This document shows positions 1 through 13,130 of a stretch of DNA of 64,000 bases, one piece after another. The DNA is taken from positions 31,075,138-31,139,137 of the forward strand of contig NC_134124.1 of assembly GCF_040939455.1 (NCBI RefSeq), written 5' to 3'. The notes below the pieces were generated by a model. It ran no database searches. It was given only the letters and a program-made list of their open reading frames with translations, and had not been told where the DNA came from. This stretch comes from Microcebus murinus (taxonomy: Eukaryota; Chordata; Mammalia; Primates; Cheirogaleidae). A program made the translations under genes and the position numbers. Every line of letters starts with the position of its first letter. The stretch's first letter is position 1.

Positions 1-1474
1 GTGCTATGGAGCATCCTTTAAATGCTATGCTAGCAAAAACCGTGTACATTGGGACATGCAGTGAATGTAGACCCAACAGAATTGTAAGTTAGCCTTAAGA
101 GATAAGATGGGGTGAGGAGAGGAGGAAGGCGTTCATGTATAGTTTAATGACATGAATATATGAAATTTTTTTCAGAGCAATATGTCATAACGGCCCTTAC
201 AACATTTTCAGACATGAGCTGAAACATGAATAAAAACATACATGGGAAAGTAAAGCATTTTGGTGGGTAAGAACCACAAGAAATTTTAAAAAGCTAAGGT
301 GTAATCTTTGTGGCTTACCCAAAAGGTCAGCATAGGACATGTCTCTTTACCTTCCCCCAAAAGGGGGTACAGACCTAGGGTAGGTACTCAGTAATTGATT
401 GCAGCCCAGAGGAACACGTGAACAAATGAAGACATGAATGAAGGAATGAATGAACGAATAAATGGTTGAAAATGGTTTGCCATAAATGAGCTTAGCCCAC
501 GTGTTTCTGTTCTTGTGTAAGGAATGTAACTGGAGAGAAGGCAAAAGAAAGCTTCTGGAGAGAAATGTCATTTTGTTAGCTTTCTCTCAGAGGGTATAAA
601 AGACTTTATCAAGTGGCTACTTGGAAATGACTTTGCTAGGCTCTGTACAAAAAGAAACCCACAAAATGAAAACTCTCCAATTATATACCATGTAAATGCC
701 AGAGAGGCTTCCTAAAGATTTAGTGGGCTAAATATGATCAAATAGAGTCATTCGATATATAATGTGTCAATATCAGTTCCAATGTTAGACCTAGAAGAGA
801 ACAATCATAAAGTGTCTTACTATCATCAACAAGGGGTTGAGAAAGCCATTGGATTTTATCTGAACCACTCTGAAAAGGCTTCCTGAATGAGGCAGAATTC
901 CATCTATCTTGTTTTTGATTTGCAAACTCTTAGCAACACCCTCCTTTTTCTTTGCCACATTCTACTGCTTTTTTGTATCACCAACTGCCTGGATGAATCA
1001 GGATTCACCCTGCCGAGGTGAGTCAGAGGCCTTTAGCAGACGTTCTTTAATACAATGAATTCGTGATGGAAAGTGAACATTTTCAGCGGCAGAAGGAGCC
1101 ACAGGAGATCCAGTTAGTCAGAGTTTGGAAGGGAAACGTGTGTATTCCCACTTGGGTTGCGTGGGAGGCCTCTGCCCCCGTGAGTTCCGTGGGGATCTCT
1201 GCCTGGGAGGCATTTGTTGTCATGTTTGGGTTGCTTCGGGAAGAGAAAAAAAAATCGCTGTGGTTTGCATGAGATAGAGCTGTGTTTTGGCAAGGAAGCC
1301 CGCGATGATTTTTTCCTTGAAATTTTGTTGAGCTCAAGCTTTTGAGATTTGTCTCCGATGAAACCATCCAACAGCCCCTTTGAGATACTTTCATTTCTGT
1401 TGGAAGTTGGAATATCCTTTCAACTTCTTTGATGTTGCCATCCTTGACAATATATAATTAATTCACTAATTAAT
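1..1474. other. Intron DNA, no gene seen
   Basis: No coding exon or well-preserved repeat is recognised. A degenerate GAAT-like run near 428-462, following text that resembles an L2 3' tail (gtaggtactcagtaa at about 380-395), may be a decayed L2 end, but this is weak. The rest is unassigned. Confidence 0.5.
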
Positions 1475-1805
1475 TAATTAATTCAAAACCCATTTTATTG
1501 TGTCTACCAAGTGTTCCAGGAGCCAGGGATTCAGAGGAGAATAAGATAAAATATCATCTTTTCCTTTAAGATGCTTAGAGTGCAGAAAGACAAATAAAAA
1601 ATAAAAAAAGACACCAGTGTGTGCTTTAGAAAAAAAAAAGAAAGAAAGCAAAGTAAGGAGGATAAGACAGCAGAAGTTATCTTGGAAGGCGTGTCTTAGG
1701 ACACAACTTTTGAGCTGAGACCTGCAGATATTGGAGGAGTAAGCTACCCAATGACCTGTATCCCCAGGCCAAGGGTATAGCATGTGCAAAGGGCCTGAGG
1801 CAGAA
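1475..1805 (-). mobile_element. LINE L2 fragment, antisense
   Basis: Read on the + strand this is the reverse complement of an L2 3' region. It has the tattgtgtctaccaagtg start, a damaged 'tgctgagctgagacctg' segment, and the hallmark gcaaagggcctgaggcag at about 1785-1803. It is heavily diverged and contains an A-rich insertion near 1630. A (TTAA)-type run at 1450-1484 adjoins it. Confidence 0.75.
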
Positions 1806-1959
1806 ACCTGCTTGGATGGTTCCCCTATCAGGCACAGGCCAGGGAAGACCCATGTCAGGGCCTTTCTTATTTACTTCAGTATTTTCTTCAAGAACTAGGC
1901 TGGAAGCTGAATGGAATAGACAAACCTAGGCGGATATTCTGGGCAATCCCTACACACTT

Positions 1960-2130
1960 CCCAGATTTAAAATGCCTCTGTGGTTGCTTTGCCTTCTGCC
2001 TGAAACATTGTTCCCTCGGACATTGGAACGGCTCTCTCCCTATTTCCTTCGGGTCTCTGATCAAATATCATCGAGGAGGCTCCCTAGACCACACTATTAA
2101 AGTGTCAGATAGGCAGTGTTAGAGATGGAA
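1960..2130 (+). mobile_element. LINE L2 fragment, sense
   Basis: The segment resembles the L2 3' region in sense orientation: a 'tgttccctcggacattgg' block followed by 'tccttcgggtctctgatcaaat' and 'gaggaggctccctagaccac'. These match the consensus order of a Pro/Cys-rich block, then 'tctctgctcaaatgtcacc', then 'ttccctgaccac'. It is old and diverged. Confidence 0.75.
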
Positions 2131-2829
2131 ATTGTTTCCTCCCCCAAATCTGATTATTTCACGTGAGAGATGGCTCCCTCTCTGCATTATGGGATTAAGA
2201 ATGATCCCATTTTAGATGATAAATACTGGAATGTTTCAGTAACCCAAGAAGCACTGAGAAACAAATCGCTAATTCATGACTTAAACCATCTAACTGTGCT
2301 GAACAACTCTGGATGTCAGAGCTTGGTTCAACAGTGAGAAGCGTGGATTGTAACAGTAGAACCACCTCAGAAATGAGCCGAAGCAACTTTAAAACCTTGA
2401 TTTTTATCATAGGATTTTCATGCAAAATGGGGTCTCACGCTAAAAAGGACGGCCAGTGCTCGACAAAACCTAGGCCTTCTTTGTGCTGATTAATAAAAGA
2501 ATCTATCCTAGGAATAAAAGCTCCTCTAAGGCACTTCAAATTGTCCATCATCAGATGGTTTTATTTTAATGAAGCTGCAAATGTAAAAAAATAAGTGTTC
2601 TGATTATTGTGGTATTCTGTAAGGCCTAGAGCTACTATAACTCATTAGTAGGAAAAAGAAACCCTTACTCTTAATGGTTGTATTTACCTTAAAGGTATCT
2701 GGCAACAGAAAGTTTTTCAAGTCATCAAAATATTATAATAATCTTGGAATCCCAGGGTCTGTGTCACCCCTCTCTCCACCACCTCAAAAAGGAATTAGCC
2801 TATTCAGGCAAAATATTAATAAATAAATA
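2131..2829. other. Intron DNA, nothing recognised
   Basis: AT-rich sequence without a recognised exon, repeat family or regulatory site. Confidence 0.5.
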
Positions 2830-2975
2830 CTGACATTTTCTGGGTGCTTCTTATTGGTTGTACATTATCTGAGCCCTTTAAATGCACTGTCTCATTTAAC
2901 TCTGTTTACCAAGTACAAACTCCTTTTATGGAGGAGGAAACAGAGGATACAGAGGTCAAGTGCCACGAAACTTTG
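2830..2975 (-). mobile_element. MIR SINE, antisense
   Basis: It shows the reverse-complement MIR order: 'ctcatttaactctg' (the oligo-pyrimidine 3' end), then a degenerate 'ttttatggaggaggaaacagagg' in place of the usual 'ttttacagatgaggaaactgagg', then 'gaggtcaagtgcca'. MIRs are ancient tRNA-derived SINEs shared by all mammals. Confidence 0.75.
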
Positions 2976-3495
2976 GTTGCCTAAGTCTAGAAGTCCCCCA
3001 GGCAAAACTTGAGAAATCAATGTCTTGAAGACCGAAAAAGACCTGAAAAATGGCAACATGAACCCTGGCTAGGAAGAAACCTTTGTGTCCAGTGAAGTCC
3101 AGGGGGAGGCAGGGGTTTTAGTGGCATTGAGTCCTCCTCCCGCCACAAACCTGAGAGCTGCAGAGCACATTGGCCTCCCGTTGGCCTCCCAGTCTTTTCT
3201 GGAAGTTGCTTGCATGCTGAGAGTCTTCAGTGTGTGTGGATGGGGAGTGGTTCTCATCTTCCCCTCAGCAGCTAGGAAACTTCTATGCATCATCCATGCT
3301 ACATGATAGGAAGGGCCATGAGCCCTGAGAGAGGACTTATCCACTTTAACTGGGAGGTAAAAAAACAACCCCAGACAAGTTTGAAAGGTGCCGATAAACA
3401 ATTAATGAAGAAAATCCGAAGGATGCTCTCTCCGACTATCCTTGAGCCATGTAACCCTGGGCAGTGGATTTTTGTTTTTCTTGGGTAATAACTTG

Positions 3496-3498
<3 letters not shown>
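2976..3498. other. Intron DNA, nothing recognised
   Basis: No exon or repeat recognised. Open frames on both strands here have no recognisable domain and no supporting splice sites were assigned. Confidence 0.5.

Positions 3499-3548
<50 letters not shown>
3499..3548 (+). repeat. (GT)25 microsatellite
   Basis: Fifty uninterrupted bases of alternating G and T. Perfect dinucleotide arrays of this length are usually length-polymorphic. The threonine/histidine-rich open frames across it are artefacts of the repeat. Confidence 0.98.
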
Positions 3549-3549
<1 letters not shown>

Positions 3550-5225
3550 CCAAAGGCAGAAAGGGGGTTCTGAAGATATCTCCAGCAAAGTGTCCTGTAC
3601 ATCCCATGACATCAGCTGTCACTTGACCTGAAACCAGATGCACTTCAAGGTCTGACATTCAGCTGACTCCTGTTTATATAGTATGGAGAAACTTTTGTTC
3701 CCTTGCCCTATAGGGCATGTACCAGGAGAGATTTTGGGAAAAGGTCACCCAGATAGTAAATAATTCTGCCGAGCTTTGAAGTGAAAATGCTCTGGGAACC
3801 TTTCTCCTATCCTTGCCATTTAACTGCTGTGCTTCAGTCACACTTGGTATTAATGAAGGGTGCAGATCAGAGTGTGTTCCCATCGTTCTGTTCAACAGAG
3901 GCTCGATCTGAAATTAAAATCATATTTTCTCTTTGTTTTGATCCTCTTCTTATGTTCAGGGGAAAGCATTGTGAACATCTCAGAAAAAGAAAAGAAAAGA
4001 AAAAGAATGAAATACACCCAAGGAAAGCCTAGTAAAAGACCTAAAAAAAATAGCATCTTGATGGAAGAGAATTCCACTGTGAGGTTTTTTTTCTTTTCTT
4101 TTTCAAAAAAAAAAAAATAGTCTGGTCTTTGAAAAATATATTATGTTTCATGGGTAGGGAAATATCCAAATTTCACCCAGCCTATTTTATAATAAGACCT
4201 TGAAAAGCTATGTGATGAGCCGGAATAAGAGGAGTTTAAATTTTTGATGCAATTCTCTGCTTGGGAAAGTGATAATGCAGCTCAAATAACAGAGAGAGTA
4301 TTTTCTGCTACAGCACAACAATCAACATAACGTCTGGGCGTATTAATAATTTCACTCCTAAACTTCTCGACAGGGAGCGCATGGGTCTTAATAGTATTGT
4401 CAAGATCCTTAGGGCAATTGAAAAACCCAAAATCATTACTTTCTACTGATAGGCTTTCCTATCCCAGAGGATGTCAAAATACCTAGGGTAATGTAGATTT
4501 ATTGAAATGCTCAGATAGGCACTGCTCAGATGTAACTTTGCAATAAAATCTTCTCTTTAGAAGGGTTCGTCTCAAGTATTTCAAGTGGTCTTTTTTTTTT
4601 TTTTTTGTCTTTGTCACTTAGAAAGTAGCTAATAGAGTTGACATTGATCTCAAGAAATACTTTCCTGATGATTTAGGAAAGCAAAGAATGACTATAGCGG
4701 CATGGTAAAATGATATAGCACCAGTGATTAAAAAAATCCCTTTCTGACCCTTCATAGGTAAGAATTTGCCCTGTTTGGGTGAGATGGTCCCAGACCCACA
4801 ATCGCTATTAAGCTCTTAACCCAAAGGCAGCTTCTGATTTTGCATCCAATTCAAGAGCCCCCTTCTTCTTCTGTCCCTTCCCCACCAGAGTTCTTGCCTG
4901 TGCCCAGCTGGGTTTTAGCCGAGCAGAAATGGCCCTCGGCTCTGATTACAGCCATGCCTGAACCACTAGAACAAATTCCAGGCTCCCCCTCAGACCCTCA
5001 CGTGTCCAACTTGCTCCCAAATTCCATCACCTGACAACCTCCATCTGCAAACCATCAACACCAGCAGGACCCCGGCCAAAAAAGTACCTGTGGAGCACCT
5101 GCTTCAGGTTGCCAGGAAAAGATACTTTTAAGTGACACCAAGTGTCCCCCATCCGAAAGCTAACTTCGATTGGATCCAATGGAGCTCTATGACAGACAGA
5201 TGCCATGTTATTAAAAAAAAAAAAA
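3549..5225. other. Intron DNA, nothing recognised
   Basis: No exon or clear repeat is recognised. There are A-rich or T-rich runs at about 3985-4010, 4085-4120 and 4591-4606, and an A13 run at 5212-5224 just before the L1 tail. Confidence 0.5.
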
Positions 5226-5469
5226 CAAACAAACAGAGGGGATTACCATTTCGATGAAATGTCCCAAATAGGCAAATCCATAGGAACAGAAAGTAGTTTA
5301 GCATTTGCCAGAGGCTGGGGTGGGGGTGGGGGGAGAGAGACTGGGTAGGGACTGCTAATGGGCATGCATTTCCTTTGGGGGTGATGAAATTCCCTAAAAT
5401 GAGATACTAAGGAAACACTGAAATGTGTATTTTAAAAAGCTGAATTTTATTGTATCTCAAAAAAAAAAA
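5226..5469 (+). mobile_element. Old L1 (L1M-type) 3' end
   Basis: It contains the typical old L1 3'-UTR sequence: 'cagaaagtagtttagcatttgccagaggctggggtggggg' (positions 5287-5326, a degenerate form of the pattern 'cagaaagtagaatggtggttgccaggggctgg'), then 'gggcatgcatttcctttggggg', 'gaaatgtgtattttaaaaagctgaattttattgtat', and a terminal A run at 5460-5469. It is a 5'-truncated fragment. Confidence 0.75.
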
Positions 5470-5756
5470 CAAAACCTGTTATTTTAAGAAAAAGAAGAAG
5501 AACAAGAGATGGTAAGGCAGAGCCAGGAACAAACAACCAAAAAACAAACAGAGACAAAGGGGTTCAAAGTCACCGTCCCCCTGTATCTGGCTGTCTTCCT
5601 GCTAATGGCCTCTCTGATGGCAATAAGAATTAGGGAATTAGAGGAGGGCCCACCATCGATTCCGGCCATCAGCTGGAACACTCAAAGGACAGGGGCAGAA
5701 ATCTGCTCTGATCCTTCTCCACTGAGACTCTCCAAGTATAACCCCCCAGAGACATC

Positions 5757-5960
5757 AATTGTCCATTCATCCATTCATTCAGCACTGGTTCTCTCCTAGG
5801 CACTACTGCCTCGTGCTGGGAGGTAAAAACAGGAGAGATAGACTCTTTTCACTGGGGGAGCTCATGATCTAGTGAAGAACACAGGAGAGTCCAAAACTAA
5901 CATAAACCACGTGCCGAGGGTTACAAAAGAGATGCACCCAATGAGCAAAGCAAGCACCCG
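5757..5960 (-). mobile_element. LINE L2 3' end, antisense
   Basis: The + strand reads as the reverse complement of the L2 tail: 'ccattcatccattcattcagcactggttctctcctaggcac', then 'gggaggtaaaaacaggagagatagac', then 'gggagctcatgatctagtg'. These match the L2 reverse-complement order of 'ttctaggcactgggga', 'gtgaacaaaacagac' and 'ggagcttacattctagtgg'. Confidence 0.75.
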
Positions 5961-5999
5961 GAGGGGCACGGATATATTACAGTTAAATACAAAATTAAA

Positions 6000-6160
6000 G
6001 GAGGGAGGCTGGTATCACTTAACTTCCCTGCACCTCAGTTTCCTCATCGTTAAAATGGAGAGCCATACCTATGTTGAAGGTTATTGAAAGTTTTAAATAA
6101 GATGAAATATGTAGAGTGCTCATCACGAGCCGGTGCTGCTTAAATGAAAGATATCATTCT
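6000..6160 (+). mobile_element. MIR SINE, sense
   Basis: It shows the sense MIR core: 'cttccctgcacctcagtttcctcatcgttaaaatggagag', followed by 'ttgaaggttattgaaagttttaaataagatgaaatatgtagagtgctcat'. The match is to the 'ctcagtttcctcatctgtaaaatggg' signature. Confidence 0.85.
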
Positions 6161-6857
6161 TAGATGATCTATGATGTTCCTTCAAATGCTAGTCCTTTCT
6201 GGGTGTAGGTAGAGCTGACAAAACATTGGTTTGTAAGCCTGCAAATGATTGCTCCTTAGGACTGTAATTCCCACGTTTCTGCCCTGCGATGATGATCTGT
6301 GTGTCATTGCAAATGCACTCGGAATGTCTTTCTCTGAGGTCGTATATTTTGGGTAAGCAGGAGAACTGGAAATCATCCCTTACGAGTGAGCATGGCCCTT
6401 TCCTTCTCTGGCCCTCTGTTTAGGCGGAGTGGGACTGTCCTATCAAGGACACTGTCCTTGGACTGTGCAAACCGGGTCCAGAGGCTGTGACCAGAGCTGG
6501 AGCTGAGTGCTGGGGAATGAGACAGAGGACATAGCTCGAGTCACGACTTTATTCCTCCTTCCTCTTTCCCCTCCACTCTGAGATGTGGAGAGAGACTACA
6601 GCGGCAGCCTGCTACCACAGTGGCTGATCCAAGAAGCACTGCAGACAGGTTACCTGCCCTGCAGAGCCAGCGATACCATATGTGGGTCAGTAGCAAAAAA
6701 TAAAAGTCCATTCTTTAGGTACCAAATCATTCAGTAAATGTTGAAGCAAGGAAGGAGGGAGCAAGCGCAATGTGCCCTGCTCATTGCGCCTGCTCCAAAG
6801 TGCCCAATACTTAGAGAAAATCTTTTTGAACATGAGGGGAGGCTGGATCTGGACCCA
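6161..6857. other. Intron DNA, nothing recognised
   Basis: No exon or repeat family is recognised. No splice-bounded open frame was found. Confidence 0.45.
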
Positions 6858-6905
6858 TTCCCTCCATCCCTCCATCCCTCCATCCCTCCATGCCTCCATC
6901 CCTGG
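6858..6905 (+). repeat. (CATCCCTC)n short tandem repeat
   Basis: An 8-base unit, ccatccct, is repeated about five times with one substitution (catgcctc). The Trp/Arg/Gly-rich antisense open frames across it are repeat artefacts. Confidence 0.9.
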
Positions 6906-7349
6906 GCTGTTGGCAAAGTAGCTCTGGTCAGAGCGGGACAAGAGGAGCTGGGACGGATCGTGCCCTTGGGCCTGCCACGACAGACCTAACTGCTACTCAT
7001 CCCTCATGCCACTGGTTAAATACAAAAGTAAAGGAGCCAGGGATGCAGCACAGACGAGGAAGTTTGGGGAGGGCCTTTGGGGAAGGCATGGAAAAGAGAT
7101 TGCACTGCAGTTTGCTGTTCTGGCCTATTTCTGCCACGCTGCGCAGAGCTTTGAGGTAGGCGATTCCCTCCAATTTCTCACCAGATTCAATTCTGCCATT
7201 TAAGCAAACCTGCAAAGCAATGAGTCCAGCCAGTTTTCCTCTGCATTTGCTAGGTGTGTATCCGGCAGGGCAGCGGTGCTGTTCCCTCCTCGTGTGAGTG
7301 TGTTCTGGCCTGGGATTCCTTTGAATACGGCTGGGAAGGGAAGAGACCC
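6906..7349. other. Intron DNA, nothing recognised
   Basis: No exon or repeat family was recognised in this stretch. Confidence 0.45.
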
Positions 7350-7545
7350 TGGGAGCCAGTGCCCGCTCTATCACCTGCTAAACCGGGTGGCCTTTGGTTC
7401 ATGGCTCCACTTCTCTGAACCTCACTTGCTGGACCTGGGAAATTGGGCCCGATAAGTGACCTACCCCATAGGAGGGAGTGGGAACACACCGAGATCACTT
7501 ATGCAAAGCACTTTACGCAGTTGCAGACACTCAGGGAGAACTTAA
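7350..7545 (+). mobile_element. MIR SINE, sense, diverged
   Basis: The order matches MIR in sense: 'gtgcccgctctatcacctgctaa', then 'cttctctgaacctcacttgctggacctggga', a shift to a degenerate 'cataggagggagtgggaacac', then 'atgcaaagcactttacgcag'. The last phrase matches the 'gtaaagcgcttagaacag' region. Confidence 0.65.
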
Positions 7546-7914
7546 CTCACGGCAGCTGTGGTCAATATTAGTGTTTGGTTTTCATCGACATCGATTTTTT
7601 GTTTATGGAAATGGAACAGTTCTGAATTTCGAGTTTCACTTTTGTGAGCTCTTAGGTGCTCTTGAGACTGCCTGTATTAAGACTGCCTGGCCAGGTCACT
7701 TGGTCACTTGTGCAGGCAGAATTGGAAGGTGGTGGCGTCCGACGTTGGTCATTTTGCCTGGATATCTCCCTCCATGAACTGCTATTAATATCTCAAAGCG
7801 ATAGGGACACTGGGAGCCATAGCACCCCAGGAGGTACTCATCATTGTCCTTAGAGTCATAGCTGCTGTGGCTACTATTATCAGTCTGGTTAATTATGCCA
7901 AATAATAACACATC

Positions 7915-8145
7915 ATGATAATATTTGTTAATAGCTTGCTGTGTGCTGAGAATTGTGCTAGATTCCTTATAGATACATTCTCATTTGATTCTCCTAACAA
8001 CCATATGTGAGAAGTATAATTACTATACCCACTTTGCAGATGAAGAAACAGACATAGAAAAAAATACATATACGTAGCTTTTCAATGGTCACATATCTGG
8101 TAAGTGACCAGGCAGGGGTTCAAAGCCGGCCACCAGCCTGGCCAT
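7915..8145 (-). mobile_element. MIR SINE, antisense, well preserved
   Basis: The + strand runs 'gctgtgtgctgagaattgtgctag', 'tctcatttgattctcctaacaacc', 'cactttgcagatgaagaaacag', 'ggtcacatatctggtaagtgaccaggcaggggttcaaagcc'. This is a nearly complete MIR in reverse complement. Confidence 0.88.
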
Positions 8146-9261
<1,116 letters not shown>

Positions 9262-9289
9262 TGTTTGTTTGTTTTTTGTGGGGCTTTTT

Positions 9290-9585
9290 TTTGTTGTTGT
9301 TTTTGAAACAGAGTCTCACTCTATCACCCCAGGTCTAGTGCAGTGGCATCATCATAGCTCACGATGACCTCAAACTCCTGGGCTCAAGCGATCCTCCTGC
9401 CTCAGCCTCCTGAGTAGCTGAGACTATAGGTTTGCACCACCACGCCTGGCTATTTTGTCTATTTTCAGTAGAGACGGGGTCTTGCTCTTGCTCAGGCTGG
9501 TCTCCAGCTCCTAAGCTCAAGCGATCCTCTCCTGCCTTGGCTTCTCAGAGTGTTAGGATTACAAGCATGAGCCACTGCACCCAGC
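9290..9585 (-). mobile_element. Older Alu (AluJ-like), antisense
   Basis: A second full dimeric Alu lies 28 bases downstream in the same orientation. Its left monomer reads 'ggcatcatcatagctcac' instead of the strepsirrhine form, resembling AluJ. The right monomer has 'gtagagacggggtcttgctc' and ends 'gagccactgcacccagct'. Confidence 0.92.
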
Positions 9586-10704
9586 TCACTGCTTTGTTTT
9601 TCTTAAATTTACACTGTCAACCAATAGGCATTGAGGAAGGACAGAATATGTGAATGGCATCCCTGTCAAAGTCAACTGGCAACAACTATCCTAGAACATC
9701 TAGAAACACAGAACCAGGGACCGTCCTGCAGCAGGACAACAGTAGAGCTCACTCAAGTACTTGGGGTTTAAATATACAGAAAACAACTTCACTTAACCTT
9801 TTCTAAGAGCCTTATCTATACCTTCCCTAGATTTTAATAAAAAAAAAAAAAGCAATAAAACAGCTCCTTCTTCCTAAGACGAAAAGCTACACAGTAGCTA
9901 CAAATAAATTCCAGGTTCTCAACTCAAGGTAAATCAGGGCCTATATAATAGATCAGCACCAATATTTTAATGACAGTTGCCTTTTGCCTACTAATAGCAT
10001 ATTAGGTTGATACTGTATAAGCATTTATATTGCACAGTTATTTGTGCTTAAATTGCATTATTATGTGATTTCATATTTATGTAATAGGAGTGCTGTTCAT
10101 AATATGCACATCAATTAAACCTAGTAAATGTGTGGAACTTAGAGTGGACATTAGGGTTCCTTCATCAAGCTGAGTTATTCATTTCTGTTTCACAGTAGAT
10201 TGCAGACTCTGTTGCTTTGGAAAAGGACTTTTTGTGTATTTTTGGCTTTTTGGAAAGCAGGAAGGCATGTCGTCAGCCATTGTTTGCATTTTTGAAATAG
10301 AAAACCTTCCCACCCGGCAAGTACATTGGATGACTGTAATGAAAACTGATAAATGCAAAAGGGTTTGAGATCATCAGTGTGGAAGTTTCATATCATAGAT
10401 GCATTAGCCACACTGAATGCCAGGGTAGCTCGAGTTAAGCTAGGAGTGCAAAAACGTAGCATGAGGAGTCAGTAACATAAATGCGTACATCCAGCAAGGT
10501 TAAGAGAACAGAGATTGTTCGGTTTGATGGCAGACCAGAAAAACCACCCAACAGCATTCAGCTCTACCCAGTCGTTGCGTGGGGATACAGATTTCGTTCT
10601 TTCATTTAATTTTAAGAGATATCAGGAATCTGAAACGCTGTACAAAATCTTCAAATTTTTGATACTATTCAGCTTGAGGATTGTCAGTCTGTGACTTCTG
10701 CCTA
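9586..10704. other. Intron DNA, AT-rich, nothing recognised
   Basis: No exon was seen. There is an A-rich run at 9839-9851. Sequence after 10000 is AT-rich, with no recognised repeat. Confidence 0.5.
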
Positions 10705-10835
10705 GATAGATGAAGTCTAGATTTATTTCCCCCGCATAAATCTGGGCTCCTCAAGAGTTGCAATTATGCCTTACCCATCCTTTTATCCCTGAACGAAGCG
10801 AACAGTGTTCTGTGCACATAGTTTTTGGGCACTTG
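10705..10835 (+). mobile_element. LINE L2 3' fragment, sense
   Basis: It resembles the L2 tail: 'ctgggctcctcaagagttgcaattatgcc' followed by 'catccttttatccctgaacgaagcgaacagtgttctgtgcacatag'. The consensus order is 'gctccatgagggcagggac', 'gtatccccagcgcctagaacagtgcctggcacatag'. Confidence 0.65.
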
Positions 10836-11050
10836 CCAGCCATCAGGTAGCGTGTTTAGCACTTTACATTTATCCTTCCTTTCGAACGTTCACAGCAACC
10901 TTAGCGGGTAGTGACTGCTGTTCTCACCATTTGGCAGATGAGTAAGCTGAGAATTAAAGAAATGAGGTAGCATGCCCAGGTTCACACAACTAGAAAGTGG
11001 CAGACTCAATCCTTGAACCCGGATCTTTAGATTTTCTTCTCCTAACCTCC
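10836..11050 (-). mobile_element. MIR SINE, antisense
   Basis: The + strand shows 'tagcactttacatttatcc', 'cacagcaaccttagcgggtag', 'ccatttggcagatgagtaagctgag', 'gcccaggttcacacaactagaaagtggcagactcaatccttgaaccc'. This is a near-complete reverse-complement MIR. Confidence 0.85.
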
Positions 11051-12203
11051 AGCCAAATGCCTCTGCTAGATGTTCCCCCATCACTCCCTATATACCCCAG
11101 TGCTATCACCCACCACTCTGTATGGTAATTGTGTTTCCTTCTATCTCCTGTACCTCGTTGGAAAATACAACCGTTGGATAGATAGATAAATGAGCAAATA
11201 TGATCGATGCCACAGTGGAAATGAGCAACAGTAATGAGAAGAATGTCTTCCAGTACTGAGGATGCTGGATAATCTTTGTCTTTGTTACTATCGATAATTT
11301 GATTTATTTGCAGCTAAATAGCTTGTTGCTTTATAGTAGAGCAGAGTGAGTGGAGAATTTGGTATTCGTCCATCTTCCCCAACTCTTCCATTTCCCCCAG
11401 GAAGCTCTAGGCCTTCTCTTTAGGAGAAACGGACAAAGAACTTGACCTCTCTTTGGAAAACTCACGGTCCATTTTATTTGGAACATACCACATAACACCC
11501 ACATCAGTGCTTCCACTCACGGGCGACCGCAGGAATTCTGCCCACGCAGAGCGCAGATGGACGGAGCAAGGCCACACAAGCTGGGGCCGACACGGAGAAC
11601 TTAGCTCAGGGTGAACAGGCAGGAAGCAGGAGGGTCTGGGATCTCATTTAGGGAATTAAGTCCTTCGCATGTGTGGTCTGGAGAGCTGGGGGGTGGGGGG
11701 CCCTGGGCAGAGAGAGATGGAAAGTTAGGGCTTGGGGCTGGGGAGGGCAGGTTCTCACTTGTATACTGACTCACCTCGTCTTTTCAAGGCAAGTCTCATA
11801 ATTACCTAACTAATAGGGAATAATAACACCACTTGGATCGGCGTTGAGGGGGGGAAAGAAAGGCATGAGAATTCATTAACTGTGTACGAGGGGCTCGGAT
11901 AGCATCTCTGAAGGATCATTATTACATCATTTCACCCCCCTTCCCACCTCTTTCCACTAATACGAGACAGACAAATGCTAAATAACTATGTAATAATACA
12001 TTACTAGACAGACAACAATGCCAGAAAATATAATAGCCTGCTACAGCTATGAAACCCCCCCAAAGATATATTTAAAATGTCACTGATGCATAATGTAAAA
12101 TAGGAATTACAGGTTCATTTGGAGGACACGATTTAAAATCTACACCACCATACAGTGGCATTTCACACTGGGTTTTGGTTTTAGCTGTCCTTTTCTGAAC
12201 ATT
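11051..12203. other. Intron DNA, nothing recognised
   Basis: No exon or recognised repeat. It includes a short GATA run (11177-11188) and a G-rich patch near 11690-11702. Confidence 0.5.
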
Positions 12204-12230
12204 AAAAAAAAAAAAAAAAAAAAAAAAAAA
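12204..12230 (+). repeat. Poly(A)27 tract
   Basis: Twenty-seven consecutive A residues. No recognisable retroelement body was seen immediately upstream, so it may be the tail of an eroded or very short insertion. That is an inference. Confidence 0.9.
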
Positions 12231-13021
12231 CTCCCAAGTAATTTCAGCCCGGAGATGCAAACTTCAAAGAATGCATTTCCTCCGTGTTTTTCCTTCTTGT
12301 TTTTGTTGGTCTTGATGCTCTCCAACCCTAGCATCTTCTTGCCATGTTGTCTTTCCCTCGGAATGTTTCTGCAGCCCTCACGGGAACCCCAGAATGTAGA
12401 TTACACCTTTTGGAGATGTAGCCTCGGCCACATAAGGAGACAAGTAGTCGAAATTTGTGTCAAATTGCTTGTATAAATGACTTGAGCCAACTTCTTAAAG
12501 CCAGGACAGCAGGGGCTGAGGATTTTAAAAGTTGGCAGGGGCCAAAATGACTAGGCTCAGCAGTCACCCGGTGAGCTGCCAACCCTGCCTGGAAGCTTCA
12601 AAAAATAAACTTTCTCGAAGGACACAAATTAAAAGTCATGTTTCAGCATCCATTAAAACGAAATTACAGGCTTACATGGCACAGTGAACTACTTTCGGTT
12701 TCTTTATGCTTACGATATTTCATCTCGTAGATTGAGAATCTGTTGCTAGGAAAACCTTGTGTGGAGTTGTCACAGACAGTGATATTTACAAGGGGATATG
12801 TATAGAGGAAGAGTTCTCCTTTGTTCGTTTTTTTTTTTTTTCCTGCATGGATAGAAGATTTTAGTATTTTTTTTAAAAAATGCAATTTGGAGTAAGGGTC
12901 ATGGTTTGAAAACATCTGTCCTTTCTCCAAAGATTGAGTCCTTGGGGTTCATCTCTCAGAGGAGAGAGGTTAGCAACCTGCTGATCTGAGCCGGCTCACA
13001 GGTGTGCTTTGTTGACTCATT
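12231..13021. other. Intron DNA, nothing recognised
   Basis: No exon recognised. A T run lies at 12829-12841 and a short T/A run near 12865-12880. Confidence 0.5.
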
Positions 13022-13130
13022 TAAAAAAAAAAAAAAAACATGTGTGTGTGTGTGTATATTTTGCACATATACACATACATAACACATACATATGCATATA
13101 TACACATATATAAGCCTATGTGTGTGTGCA
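13022..13130. repeat. A-run plus TG/CA low-complexity repeat
   Basis: An A tract at 13023-13038 is followed by (TG)n, then mixed CA/TA repeats such as acacatacat and atatacacatatata, ending in (TG)n again near 13120-13128. TG and CA blocks on opposite sides can pair as an imperfect hairpin. Confidence 0.85.

Noticed and set aside
3299..3658. Thr/His-rich antisense frames
   Set aside because: Produced by the (GT)25 array.
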